Positions 50,171 to 61,546 are shown, numbered from the stretch's first letter. The stretch is DNA of 64,000 nt from Papio anubis (GCF_008728515.1 NC_044977.1:165959139-166023138); one strand, 5' to 3'. Numbers and translations: made by a program. The notes: generated by a model not told the origin, from the sequence alone.

Positions 50171-50569
50171 CAAAAAAAAAAAAGAATAAGAATAATTTTT
50201 AAAATGTTCAACTTCTCAACTGTAGTTATCCCTAGCTAATGGGATTTCAAGGTTATATTTACTCTTTCTTCATTTTTTAATATTTAAGTTATCTACAATT
50301 ATAATGTATTTCTATAATTAAAAAGCTACTTTCCTTATGAAGGAAAAATTAAGATCATATTTAAAAGATCAGATTCTACAACTTTTCAAGATGCCATTGA
50401 AACTTCCATAAAAATAGCAAACGAAGGAAATTGTAGTCATGTTACGGTCCATTACAGCTCTTCTAAATATAAAAAACTACACTTATTTTTCTCAGACTGT
50501 TAAATGCTTATAAGGTATCTCATTATAGGTTGTCTATACATTGTATATATTTATTGACGTAGTTCTTTT

Positions 50570-50872
50570 TGCTTTTTATTTTATTTTGAGACAGGGTCTC
50601 ACTCATGCCCAGGCCTAGAGTGCAGTAGCGCAATTGTGGCTCACTGCAACCTGGAACTCCTGGGCTCAAGCAATCCTCCCATCTTAGCCTCCCAAGTAGC
50701 CGAAACTACAGACATGCGCCACCGTGCCTGGCTAATTTTTTAATTTATTTTTCATAGATAGAGATTCTCCCTATGTTGCCCAAGCTGGTCTCAAACTCCT
50801 GGGCTCAAGTAATCCACCTGCCTCAGCCTCCCAAAGTGCTGAGATTACAAGAGTGAGCCACTGCACTCAGAC
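50570..50872 (-). mobile_element. AluJ-like element
   Basis: Reverse, older Alu. Confidence 0.87.
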
Positions 50873-50964
50873 CAAAGTTCTTTTTAAAACAATTAAAGAG
50901 CATTGGATTAGACTGTGCCATAGACATGAAACTTTTTCAAACATGAATAAAATATTTTCACAAG

Positions 50965-51062
50965 ACAGAGAAGGAAGAAAGGAGGGAATGAACGAAAGAA
51001 AGGGAGGAAAGAACAAAAGAAAGGAGGGAAAGAGCAAAAGAAAAGAATGGGCTAGGGAAGTA
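50965..51062 (+). repeat. Purine-rich tract 1
   Basis: Irregular GAAAG/GGAGG-type units, nearly all A and G. Confidence 0.85.
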
Positions 51063-51217
51063 GAGGAGTAAAGATATGGAGAGAAGTCAAGACTGTGAGA
51101 AGAAATATGGCATCTGTGCAGATAGCAACAGGGGCAGTGTGAGAGTAGAGACAATCTTAGACAATCTGGGAACATGTTGGGGCATGTAAAGAACCAGCAG
51201 ATACTTCCTTATCACTG

Positions 51218-51433
51218 ACAAAAAAAGAAAAGAAAAAGAAAAAGGAAAAAAAAAGGAAAAGGAAAAAGGAAAGGAAAGGAAAGAAAGAGGCGGGAGAGAG
51301 AGGGAAGGAAAGGGAAAGGGGAAAAGAAATAAAAAAGGAAAGGAGAGGGGAGGGAAGGGGAGGGGACGGAAAAGGAGGGGAGGCAAGGAAGGAAGGAAGG
51401 AAGGAAGGAAGGAAGGAAGGAAGGAAGGAAGGG
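51218..51433 (+). repeat. Long polypurine tract with (GGAA)n end
   Basis: More than 200 bases that are almost only A and G, ending in about twelve GGAA units (51384-51432). The long minus-strand frames here are translations of the repeat. Confidence 0.95.
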
Positions 51434-51541
51434 GAGAACCAACACACATCGGCTATGACAGAAGCAAATGGCAGACTCCAAACATGAAGCTATGAACAGA
51501 AATTTGGGAGGAGAGCATAGAAAGGGAGTCTAGTGTTAGAC

Positions 51542-51650
51542 AGCAGTGGAGGAGAAAAAGTAAAGAAATAAGAAATGAGGAGCAAGAAAGCCCCCCCTTT
51601 CTTGCAGTGGAGGAGAAAAGTAAAGAAATAAGAAATAAGGAGCACAACCC
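51542..51650 (+). repeat. Tandem duplication of about 60 bases
   Basis: The unit starting gcagtggaggagaaaa and ending in aggagca occurs twice with C-rich spacers. Confidence 0.85.
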
Positions 51651-51934
51651 CCCTGCTGTGCGGCAGTGAAGGGCAGCTCTTCTAGCTAATAAAGACTGAG
51701 TTTATGAACCATGCACAATCCATAGGCTTTCTCAGGACATGTATCAGAGTCTACTTCTCAATCCTTTATTTTATCAAGACTTTACTTAACATCAACATAT
51801 TGGCAATTGAGTTTTATTTTATAGCACTATAAACAACTAATGCCTTTTTAGTTGTGTTATGGAATAATTCTAATAATATGCTACTAGATATGAAACTTTA
51901 AGACAAGATCACTAAAAATAATAATAATAATAAC

Positions 51935-52150
51935 AGCTAATAATTTTGAGTACTTAACTATGTTCCAGGTACTACATTAAGCATCTGACATCTAATCAAT
52001 CCTCACAATATTACTATACCCATTTAAGAGATAAGAATATATAATGATCAAATAAGTAAATTGCCCAAGTTTTAAAAGATAGTAAATAGTTGAGCTAGGA
52101 TTTGAACCTGATCTGATTCAAAAATTTGTGAACTTGACCATCACCCAATA
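51935..52150 (-). mobile_element. MIR SINE, reverse
   Basis: The order tgttccaggtactacatta, caatcctcacaatatta, aaattgcccaagtttt and aggatttgaacctgatc is the MIR core in reverse. Confidence 0.75.
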
Positions 52151-52185
52151 TTCTTATATAAAATTAAGCACTTAGAATAAGTATT

Positions 52186-52497
52186 GAGCCGAGTGCAGTG
52201 GTGCATGCCTGTAATCACAGAACTTTGGGAGGCTAAGGTGGGAGGATCGCTTGAGCTCAGGAGTTTGAGACCAGCCTGGACAACATAGGAAGACCTCATC
52301 TCTATTTAAAAACTCAAAAAATTAGCCAGGCGTGGTGATGCACACCTGTAGTCTCAGCTGTTCAGGAGGCTGAGGTGAAAGGATTGCTTGAGCCTAGGAG
52401 GTGCAGACTGCAATGAGCCATGATCACACCACTGCACTCCAGCCTGGGCAAGAGTGACCCCTGTCTGGAAAAAAAAAAAAAAAAAATTAAAATTAAA
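52186..52497 (+). mobile_element. Alu
   Basis: Full-length older Alu with A tail. Confidence 0.9.
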
Positions 52498-52574
52498 TTT
52501 TTTTAAAACCATAAGTATATGCGGTACAGGTTTTCCCAGCTATCATGGTTTATGACCTTATGAATAAGATTGTA

Positions 52575-52685
52575 TTAATCACCTATTACATGCCAGGCAT
52601 TTAATTTTATGTACTTATCTCCTTTATTCCTCTTCACAAATCCGAGAGTCCCATATCCTCAGGCCCATTTTGCATTGGAGGACAC
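52575..52685 (-). mobile_element. MIR-like fragment abutting an exon donor
   Basis: acatgccaggcatttaattt and cccattttgcattggaggac resemble MIR; diverged. Confidence 0.5.
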
Positions 52686-52689
52686 TTAC

Positions 52690-52800
52690 CTGCATAATAA
52701 TCATTATGAGAAACAACATACAAATCATGTCCTTCATTTCCTTCTTTAAATACTTCTTCATAGGATTTTGGTGGATTCACCACGTCTTTAGCAGAGTATT
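52690..52800 (-). CDS. EFHB: EFHB coding exon
   Basis: This 111-base exon begins with the last two bases of a split Glu codon and encodes YSAKDVVNPPKSYEEVFKEG through SHNDYYA, leaving in phase 1. The acceptor is TTCCTTCAG|AA and the donor GCAG|GTAAGT, a perfect match to consensus. An old MIR-like fragment (about 52575-52685) abuts the donor on the intron side. It joins in phase to 39927-40056 across an intron of more than 12 kb that holds the long L1 at 43.5-50.2 kb. Confidence 0.93.
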
Positions 52801-53026
52801 CTGAAGGAAGAATTAATAAAATCAGTTCCAAGGTACTTTTTAATCTATTTATAACACGTTTATATTGACTAGAACAAATGAGAAATTAGGTATGCTGGAT
52901 GCAAGTCTACACAGACATCCCGAGAGATCACAAAGCCAACATAAATGATTTATCAAGAAAGGGAAGCCCGCTTGACCTGGCTCACCCCCTTGAAGTCTGA
53001 AGCATGTTAGAACTTTATTATCAGTT

Positions 53027-53425
53027 GGCTGGGAGCAGTGGTTCACACATGTAATCCCAGCACTTTGAGAGGCCAAAGAGGGTGGATCACCTGAAGTCAG
53101 GAGTTTGAGATCAGCCTGGTCAACATGATGAAACCCTATTCCTACTAAAAAAGAAAAAAAAAACCACACACACACAAAAAATTCCAGCCTGGCCAACATG
53201 GTGAAACCCCATTTCTACGAAAAATACAAAAATTAGCCAGGTGTGGTAGCATGTGCCTGTGGTCCCAGCTACTCTACTCGGGAGGTTGAAGCAGGAAAAT
53301 CACTTGATCCCAGGAGGCAGACGTTGCAGTGAACCCAGATGGCACCACTGTACTCCAGCCTGGGTGACAGAGCGAGACTTTCATCTCAACAAAAAAAAAA
53401 AAAAAAGAAAAAAGAAAAAAAAAGA
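53027..53425 (+). mobile_element. Composite of two Alu pieces
   Basis: A truncated Alu (53027-53160) runs through an A/CA tract into a second Alu that starts mid-left-monomer (about 53183). Confidence 0.85.
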
Positions 53426-53670
53426 ACTCTATTATCAGTTAACTGTTTAGTTGTGGTAAGCCATATTCCAAGCACAGTTAAATTCCTGGTCCTGAGAATC
53501 TCTGTACAATTTTTATTTTCGTTTACTGCAGACTTCTCAAGATGATCTAAACAAATCTGAACCACAAATTAGAACCCCTAACGCCCTATGGGGTAGCCAT
53601 GGTGTAAATTTTGGCAGTTTTAGATGGAAGCATACACCCTGTGTCTGTTTGGATCTGAATCTGTATTCCC

Positions 53671-53985
53671 AGGCCAGGCTCAGTGGCTCAGGTCTGTAAT
53701 CCCAGTACTTTGGGAGGCTGAGGTGGGTGGATCATCTGAGGTCGGGAGTTTGAGACCAGCCTGAGCAACATGGTGAAACCCTGTCTCTACTAAAAACACA
53801 AAAATTAGACGGGTGTGGTGGCACATGCCTATAATCCCAGCTACTCGGGGGGCTGAGGCAGGAGAATCACTTGAACCTGGGAGGCAGAGGTTGCAGAGAG
53901 CTGAGATCGCAACACTGCACTGCAGCTTGGGCAACAGAGTGAGACTCCGTCTCAAAAAATTAATTAACTAATTAATTAATTTTTA
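53671..53985 (+). mobile_element. AluS with TTAA-rich tail
   Basis: Flanks tgaatctgtattccca and tgaatctgtatcctca form a target duplication with two mismatches. Confidence 0.9.
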
Positions 53986-54544
53986 AAAATGAATCTGTAT
54001 CCTCAGTGTAGCCAGAGGTACCAGGGAAATCACTGGAATCAGGGAGAAATTCTTCTACTGGTCCTAAATCTAGAAGAGATGTTTGTTTAATAGCTGCATT
54101 CCCATGACTAGTGGTACCCAGTTTTGTGTACAGTGAATAATTTTGTTTTTACTGCTTTAGATAATAATTTGTAAATGTAACTCCATTTACCATTTCACTC
54201 TTCCCTTTTGACCTAACAACATAGATTAAGAAGTTTCCTTTATTTTGGCCTTTCTGCCAAGAATTAAGGTATATAAACTAATAGTTAAGAATATCAGAAG
54301 ATGATTCCAATCAAAATAATCCTGTAAAGCAGAACTTCTTTTTGATATATGAACATTACACTTAATGATACACATATATACATGTTTTGAAACATTGTTT
54401 CTTTTTATATATTTAAATGAGGAACACTTAGAGAATACTTTCCACATTAAATAAACTAATCCTAGGTAGCAATTATGATATAATGGCTATAATGCCATGT
54501 CTAACAGTTCATATACATAGGATTTCTTAAACCTATCAAAAAGA

Positions 54545-54668
54545 AGAGGTGGGAAATAGTCACTCACATCTGTAATCCCAGCAGTTTGGGAGGCCAAGGT
54601 GGGAGAATCACTTGAGTCCAGGAGCTTGAGGCCAGCCTGGAAACATGGTGAGACCCCAGTCTCTATAT
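54545..54668 (+). mobile_element. Partial Alu
   Basis: Left monomer with TA-rich end. Confidence 0.78.
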
Positions 54669-55668
54669 AAATATAAATATATATAGTTTATAAATATAAG
54701 TATATATGTTTCATATGTTTATGAAACATAAAAAGGAGAGGATATTTAATCTACTCTAAAATACATTTTTCATGTGTCAAATTTTTAAAAACTTTAGATC
54801 TGATGTAATAAGGTACAACTCCAGATTTTACATTCCAAAGTATAATCTATCTTCAGAGTAGATGTCACTACCTTAAGGAAAATAATCTAGTGAGCCTTTC
54901 GGTGAACACAGCTAAGGTTCCTGGAAGAGAGCCTCAATGGGTATGGAAAGACAAAGAGAGAATTTCTCCACAAAAATAAAGAAAGATGGAATTTGAGATC
55001 TCCTATGGTAAGACTCCTAGAGGGAGGGGATAACCTCAAAAAGAGTAAAGGAGAGAAATCTGAGAAAGGTGTAAAGAAAGGCACTCAACAACATGGCAGG
55101 AACCTGGGTCTTCAGAATGAAGAATGGCCTATGACCAGTTCTAACGAGTTATTTGTTGAAAGATGGTACTCTACTCCCCCTCAGAATCAGAGTGGAAGTC
55201 ACTCTGCCCTGTGATTGGTTAATATGCACGTAGACCTCATGGATCTGCATGAATGGAGTGTGGTATACAGCATTTACCAAACTTACCTGTGCCATGAACT
55301 CTGTTTCATAAAGAGTTCAGAGTCACAAACACATGTGAAGCACTGATGGAAACAGAACACACGAATGGATGTCCAAGGCAAAGGGATTGCAGTTCTCTAG
55401 CTAGTCCCAGAGCCAATTTTTGTTGAGTACTTTCCTGTCTTTACACCATACCTACTATGCTCACTATATCTGGACTCCAATACCTGAATTTTTCCTGCTT
55501 CTGCATACATACATGTCAAGGATTTTGGTTCTGAGAATAACTTTCTTGCTACAATCCCATCTTTCCTTCTTGAGTCATTGTTTACACCATCACCAAACAT
55601 CATACAAATAAGATATTTGATCAAATTTTCCAAAGAAACTTATTTTACCAGCCCCTTCCCACCCCCTT
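54669..55668. other. EFHB intron, unrecognised
   Basis: AT-rich start, then single-copy-looking text. Frames on both strands near 55000 and 55500 lack support. Confidence 0.4.
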
Positions 55669-55691
55669 TTTTTTTTTTTTTTTTTTACTAC

Positions 55692-55872
55692 CTCTGATGA
55701 TTGCTGTCCCAAATGTCGTATTGATTGTGTCCATTCCTTTAGGTAATCCTGGTGCTTGATCATGAGATTTTCCTAATGGTGCTCGTCGATTGCTAAGATA
55801 TATAGATTCTTTTTTATCTTTAATTTTCTGTTGAAATGTGGTAATAGGCTGTGGGTTTATCAATGTGTTTGC
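55692..55872 (-). CDS. EFHB: EFHB coding exon next to a long poly-A intron start
   Basis: This 181-base exon encodes 60 codons from ANTLINPQPITTFQQK to GTAIIR plus one base (phase 0 in, phase 1 out). The acceptor is TTTCTTTTAG|GCA. The donor is AGAG|GTAGTA, followed at once by a run of about 18 A on the coding strand (T run at 55669-55686). Read-through into the intron would add a lysine run, so the open frame extending past 55692 is not coding. The basic segment KIKDKKES lies near its start. Confidence 0.92.
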
Positions 55873-56154
55873 CTAAAAGAAATCATACAATGCACAAATA
55901 CATCAACAAAAATAGTACAAATCTGAAAATGGAAACCCTAATCAACAGCTAGGGAGAGGAGACTGTACGATTGTGGGAAAACATTTCATTATCATCACTG
56001 GCTTTGCTCACCTTCAAATGAACTGTCAGAATTGGCTATAAAGTTTAAACATGCCTAGAAGAACTTTCTAATGAGTTAAAAGGTTTCAGTGATACTAAAA
56101 GGTTTACAATGATAGCTTCCAGGTTACTCGACTCAAATATTTAAGAAAGGTGAT

Positions 56155-56465
56155 GCCAGGTGCAGTGGCTCACGCCTGTTATCCCAGCACTTTGGGAGGC
56201 TGAGGAGGGCGGATCACCTGAGGTCAGGAGTTTGAGACGAGCCTGGCCAACATGGTGAAACTCTGTATCTACTAAAAATAAAAAAATAAAAAATCAGTCA
56301 GGTGTGGTGGCACGCGCCTGTAGTCCCAGCTACTGAGGAGTCTGAGGCAGGAAAATTGCTTGAGCCCGGGAAGTGGAGGTTACAGTGAATCGAGATCATG
56401 CCACTGCACTCCAGCCTGGGCAACAGAGTGAGACTCAGTCTCAAAGAAAAAAAAAAAAGAAAGAA
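56155..56465 (+). mobile_element. AluS
   Basis: Full-length Alu in the intron between exons at 55872 and 57298. Confidence 0.9.
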
Positions 56466-56654
56466 AGAAAAGTGAAAATGAAAACACAAGAACCACTTGA
56501 CTTCCAAAAGTTCTCTTCAGATACAGAGATCAGGTCTTCTGAATCTAGGGTGCCCATTCAATCAGTAGCAGAAAACAAACATTTTGACTCCACCTCTACT
56601 CAATGTCCACATAAGTATTCCATGGGGCCTCTAGGCAAGTCACTAAGGCAGCCT

Positions 56655-56972
56655 TATTTTTTTTTTTTTTTTTTTTTTTGAGATGGAGTCTCAGTCTGTT
56701 GCCCAGGCTGGATTGCAGTGGCATGATCTCGGCTCACAGCAATCTTCGCCTCCTGGCTTCAAGCGATTCTCCTGCCTCAGCCTCCCAAGTAGCTGGGATT
56801 ACAGGTGCCCGCTACCATGCCCCAGGTATTTTTTTTTTTTTTTTAATTTTTAGTAGAGACAGGATTTCGTCATGTTGGCCAGGCTGGTCTCAAATTCCTG
56901 ATCTTAGGTGATCCTCCTGCCTCAGCCTCCCAAAGTGCTGGGATACAGGCATGAGCCACCACACCCCGCCAA
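56655..56972 (-). mobile_element. AluS
   Basis: Reverse Alu; flanks aaggcagccttattt and aaggcagtcttcttt look like a target duplication. Pairs with the forward Alu 190 bases away. Confidence 0.9.
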
Positions 56973-57297
56973 GGCAGTCTTCTTTATTGTCTAACAAAGC
57001 CTGACAGCATTTCTCTTCATTGTGAGAAAATGGAATGCAACTAGGCTTTTATCATTTGAGAGGAGAAGAGATAGTTTTTGGCTTAAACTATTAATTTCTT
57101 CACACCGCCTTGGCTGCTGCTGCTTGGATTTTTTCTACTGCTTAAGATAAAGGCTTTTGGAAGATAGATTGAGAAAAGGCTAGTAAAAAATATGGGTGGG
57201 AAGGAGATTGGAACTCATGAATTTCACTAATACCTGATTTGTGCATTTTCACCTTGGTAAATTAATAATGTACAAGGAAAAAAAGAAAATAAGTTAC

Positions 57298-57441
57298 CGG
57301 TATTGAAATTTTAGATCTAATTCCATGTGTCAAATAAGGTGCAATCTGGGGATCATTTGCTCTTCCATAAAATACTCTTTCTACTCCAGCAGGTGGATAT
57401 CTGAAGTTGAAATACTTTTTTGACGCAGGTGGAGTAATTAG
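57298..57441 (-). CDS. EFHB: EFHB coding exon
   Basis: This 144-base exon (48 full codons, phase 0 in and out) begins LITPPASKKYFNFRYPPAG and ends RSKISIP. The acceptor is TTTGTAG|CTA and the donor CCG|GTAACT. The proline- and aromatic-rich text (RYPPAGVERVFYGRANDP) resembles short repeated motifs of axonemal inner proteins; that comparison is an inference. It joins in phase to 55692-55872. Confidence 0.9.
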
Positions 57442-57966
57442 CTACAAAGAGTGAGGCAAGAAAATAGTAGTAAGTACAGTTTCTAAAAATATTAACAGGA
57501 CTGATCTATACCAATCAATCAACAACCTTAAGTGTATGTATGTAGTAAGCACATTTGGAACTACAGCCCCAAATAATGAACATCCCACTAAAACGTATTT
57601 AATTATTAATGGAAGTAAACATTTTTTTCCATGACACAGATCCTGAGAACATGTGCCCTGAACAACTTATTTTAAATGTTGCATTTAGAAAACAACCAGG
57701 AAGTATCCAGGTTACAAAGTATACCATTATTCCCACTGAAATAAATTGAATCCCCTGTAATTGAATCCCTGTAGAGCTAGAAACTGGAAGCCTGGGATTT
57801 TCACTTTCTTGGACAAAATCAATAGAAGGCCTCAAAATACAGTAAAGAATCCAAATTGACCACATTAAATGTATACCACTTTCATAAGGAACGTTGAGTT
57901 GCCTATTTCTTAATGTTCACACACAAGGTAAAAATAGAAACATAAAGGTATATTGAAAGTGCTCAC

Positions 57967-58025
57967 CCTGGGAAGTTTTTCAGTCACGCAGCTTGCAACT
58001 CTGTAACCAACTGGAATAACTTTTC
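57967..58025 (-). CDS. EFHB: EFHB coding exon (first in window)
   Basis: This 59-base exon encodes KVIPVGYRVASCVTEKLPR after a split codon (two bases, GA, at its start; phase 1 entry). The acceptor is a pyrimidine-rich tract ending GGCAG; the donor reads CCCAGG|GTGAGC. It leaves in phase 0 and joins the exon at 57298-57441. The residues are part of the N-terminal half of EFHB, ahead of the EF-hands, for which I see no named domain. The preceding exon is not in the window. Confidence 0.85.
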
Positions 58026-58394
58026 CTGCCTTTGGGAGAAAAAAATGGGTTGATCATTGTCAGGGTGGAAGAGGAGCATTTGGAAGAATGAAATTTATTT
58101 CAAACTTGTCCTATGCCTCTGATGCTACAAAGTTCCTTTTGACTAACATAAAAAAGGAAGAACCGATAGTAAATATAAAGCAATCTTCACATGTAACAAA
58201 CATTAAATGCTATGTATATATTATAAACATTTATAAAATTGTAAGCATATATTTTTACAGCACTAACATTGTTAGTGATTCATCCAGTTACAGGAATTCT
58301 GTGATGTGTTGAGGAATTCAGCTTTCGGAACAATCTTCTCATAGATCACAGGTTAATTATTCATTGTCCTGTATAACAGTGAAATAGAAGTATG

Positions 58395-58543
58395 ATCTTT
58401 GGGAGGCCAAGAAGGGAGGGTTTCTCAAGGCCAGGAGTTCAAGGCTACAGTGAGCTATGATCACATCACTGCACTCCATCCTTGGCAATGGAGTGAGACC
58501 TTGCCTCTGAAAATAAATAAATAAATAAATAAATAAAATTTAA
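58395..58543 (+). mobile_element. Partial Alu with (AAAT)n tail
   Basis: Right-hand Alu piece followed by AAAT units (58511-58540). Confidence 0.8.
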
Positions 58544-58595
58544 AACTAAGAGAAAAAAACTAACTTCCCATAGTGTTCTGGGTATCTGGAAAGAG

Positions 58596-58635
<40 letters not shown>

Positions 58636-58648
58636 GAGAAAGAGAGAA
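58596..58648 (+). repeat. (GA)n microsatellite
   Basis: GA dinucleotides with scattered A insertions. Confidence 0.95.
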
Positions 58649-59369
58649 CAAACAGACAAAAGCAGAAATTGAGAATGGAGTGGAGTGGATGGATGAATGA
58701 GTAGATGTGCGTGAACATATGAATGAATACATACGGGTAGGTGAAGTTTGTTATTATGTGAAGTGTTGAGTGTGGAATTCCTTTTAGTAAGAGAGTCATT
58801 AGGGTTTAAGAGACTATCTTGCTGACATCTCTAGGTATAAAAGAGGAAGCCCACAGACATAGCCAGGCAGAAAACTGAATTGCTTTGTTCAAAAAAAAAA
58901 AAAAAGGGAGAAAATATGATCTTTGTAATGTCTAACGTTTTGATATGAATTATTAGACTCCAGTTTGAAAGGGAGGGGCAAAACAACTTCTGATTAGATA
59001 CACTAAGAAGGAAAAATCAAGGAGATGACAAATAAATTGAGAAGGTGTGTGGAGTCGAAGGTCTAGCAACAGGGTGAGAGGCTGGAGGGCGCCAAGATGG
59101 CAAATAAGACAGCGAGAAGCAGCCCAGTCTTAATGCTGTATCTTCAGTAAATTCTACCCACGCAATTACATTATGTGAGAAGAACTTTGTGTAAAAAAAG
59201 AAAGGAACTGTGTTCTAACCTGGGCAAAAGCAAGACTGAGAAGATGGAGAAGAGATACAGTGAGATTTTTTTTAATTCAGTTGGAAGTTATAAGAAATCT
59301 CACAGATACCAGGGAATACTGTCTCTCTTGCTATACTTAGGATAGGAACTTAAGTCATTTTAAAAAATA
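58649..59369. other. EFHB intron, unrecognised
   Basis: A 50-base stretch at 58935-58985 recurs at about 61140-61190 (ttattagactccagtttgaa versus ttattagactccaatttgaa), so both may belong to one old repeat. Confidence 0.4.
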
Positions 59370-59680
59370 TGAAGGCTCCAGGCAAGGTGGCTCATACCTG
59401 TAATCCCAGCACTTTGGGAGGCCAAAGGTGGGTGGATCATTTGGGGTCAGGAGTTCAAGACCAGCCTGGCCAACATGGTGAAACCCCGTCCCTTCTAAAA
59501 CTACAAAAATTAGGTAGGCATGGTGGCACGTGCCTGTAATCCCAGCTACTCGGGAAGCTGAGGCAGGACAATTGCTTGAACCCAGGAGGCAGAGGTTGCA
59601 GTGACCCAAGGTCATGCCATTGCACTTCAGCCTGGGTGACAAGAGCAAAACTCCATCTCAAAAAAGAAAAATAAAATTAT
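59370..59680 (+). mobile_element. AluS
   Basis: Full-length Alu. Confidence 0.9.
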
Positions 59681-60129
59681 GAAGGGGATCAGAATATGCC
59701 ACCCAAAAATATGCCACTTTTGCATGTGGATTATTTTGAGCTGAAGGCAGTTGAGAATCAACAGATACAGGAAAAGTTCAACACTTAGAAGAAGGTGTGG
59801 TAAAGCTATGAAAATAGAAAGATTGGTTGAAAGTTTGTATTCAGGGCAATTGGATCCCCAGTTCTTCTCCATCCTATGTTATCCTTGTCTTCACACAAGC
59901 TCTCAACCTCTCTTGCCAAACTGTGGATTTGTTTTCATAAAGCGGTTTTGTAGCCAGAAACATCAAGCCCAAGGTAAAGTAGCGGGACATTAATAAAGTA
60001 TATTTTCTGTAACGCATTTCCTCTAGCTTGCTCTCCCACTGGGCCCTGGAAAGCAAGCAGCCAGGAGTCAAGCCAGCCCTCTAGCCCGTGGGCAGTGCAT
60101 AGGAAAGGCAGTTGGGCATCAATGAATAT

Positions 60130-60360
60130 AAATAGAGATTTGGAAGCCAGCCTGCTTGGGTTCAAATATCTGCCAATAAATAAGCTGTGTCACCCTATTA
60201 CTCAGCCTCAATTTGCTCACAATGGAGATGGTGATAACAGTACCAACCTCATAGAGATCACTGTGAGAATTAAAAGAGTTAATACATATAAAATGCTTAG
60301 AACAGTGTCCACACACACTGTGTGCTATGTAAGTTTCAACTATTATTACCATTATCAATA
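60130..60360 (+). mobile_element. MIR SINE
   Basis: Order gcttgggttcaaatatctg, aatttgctcacaatggag, gagaattaaaagagttaata and aaaatgcttagaacagtg is the MIR consensus. Confidence 0.8.
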
Positions 60361-60461
60361 TTCTCTGGAAAATCTGAATAACCTAGAGGGAAAAAAAATT
60401 AGTATTGGGACTCTCCCAAAATAAAAGCTGCCTCATCACTTGATCACCTTATAACAATGCC

Positions 60462-60768
60462 CCAGACGGATGTGGTGGCTCACACCTGTAATCCCAGCAC
60501 TTTGGGAGGCAAAGGCGGGCGGATCACGAGGTCAGGAGTTCAAGAGCAGCCTGACCAACATGATGAAACCCCGTTGCTACAAAAAAAATACAAAAATTAG
60601 CCAGGCGTGGTGGCACACGCCTGTAGTCCCAGCTACTCAGGAGGCCAAGGCAGGACACTCACTGGAACCCAGGAGGCGGAGGCTGAGTGAGCCGAGATCG
60701 CGCCACTGCACTCCAGCCTGAGCAACAAGAGCAAAACCTTATCTCAAAAAAAAAAAAAAAAAAAAAGC
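60462..60768 (+). mobile_element. AluS/Y
   Basis: Full-length Alu; gccccag on both sides may be the target duplication. Confidence 0.9.
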
Positions 60769-60812
60769 CCCAGGGTAAACAAGCCATGTAACACACATAC
60801 AGCTACTAATTT

Positions 60813-61136
60813 GTTTTGTTTTGTTTTGTTTTTGAGACAGGGTCTGATTCGGTCGTCTAGGCTGGAGTGCAGTAGTGCAGATCTCAGCTCACTGCAATCT
60901 CTGCCTTTCAACATCGGCTCAGTACAACCTCCACCATCCTCCCGCATCAGCCTCCCTAGTAACTGGGACTACAAGTGCGGGCCACCATGCCTAGCTAATT
61001 TTTGTAAATTTTTTTTGTAGAGACGAGTTTTTGTCATGTTGCCCAGGCTGGTCTCAAACTTCTGAGCTCAAGTGATATGCCCACCTTGGCCTCCCAAAGT
61101 GGTGGAATTACAGGTGTGAGCCACCATGCCCAGTCT
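60813..61136 (-). mobile_element. Alu with TTTTG tail
   Basis: Reverse Alu about 45 bases from the previous forward Alu, tail to tail. Confidence 0.88.
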
Positions 61137-61407
61137 GCTTAATGTTTTAATATGAGTTATTAGACTCCAATTTGAAAGGGAGGGGCAAAACAAGCTAATA
61201 AAAAACAAACACAAACATAGAGGGAATAGGAAAACGTAAACAAACAAAAGAGATTACCTGACAGATATAATAAGATGTTGCATTTATTGCATTCATAAAA
61301 CAAGATTAGAAATTTTAAAAGACAACCTGAGAAGAAATAACTTTTTAGAATTTAAACATGATAATCTAAATAAAATTTCTACTTTTCACCTATTGTTTTA
61401 ATAGGTA

Positions 61408-61546
61408 CTGATGAGCTGGGCGTGGTGGCCCATGCCTATCATCCCAACACTTTGGGGGGCTCCAGTTCCACTGCTGGAGCCCAGGGTTCAAGACCAGCCT
61501 GGGCAACAAAGTGAGACCCTTTTCTCTTAAAAAAAAAAAAAAAAAA
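61408..61546 (+). mobile_element. Partial Alu
   Basis: Short left-monomer piece with A tail. Confidence 0.75.

Larger units (their letters stand above)
14476..58025 (-). other. EFHB: EFHB gene, coding exons 2-13 with introns (5' end outside window)
   Basis: Twelve exons on the minus strand join with matching phases into a single open frame of about 569 codons ending in TGA. The fragment carries EF-hand loops at its residues 310-321 and 346-357. EFHB (CFAP21) is known as a microtubule inner protein of ciliary and flagellar doublet microtubules, and has been reported as a calcium-dependent modulator of store-operated calcium entry. The human protein is about 830 residues, so roughly 260 N-terminal residues, probably one large exon, lie beyond 64000. 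Eleven of the splice borders inspected as donors fit GT, except the GC donor at 31003-31004. The open frame, phase consistency and canonical acceptors argue for a functional gene, not a retrocopy. Exon numbers assume a 13-exon gene and are inferred. Confidence 0.93.

Noticed and set aside
51087..51481. Three overlapping minus-strand frames rich in Ser, Pro, Phe and Leu
   Set aside because: They are translations of the polypurine repeat.
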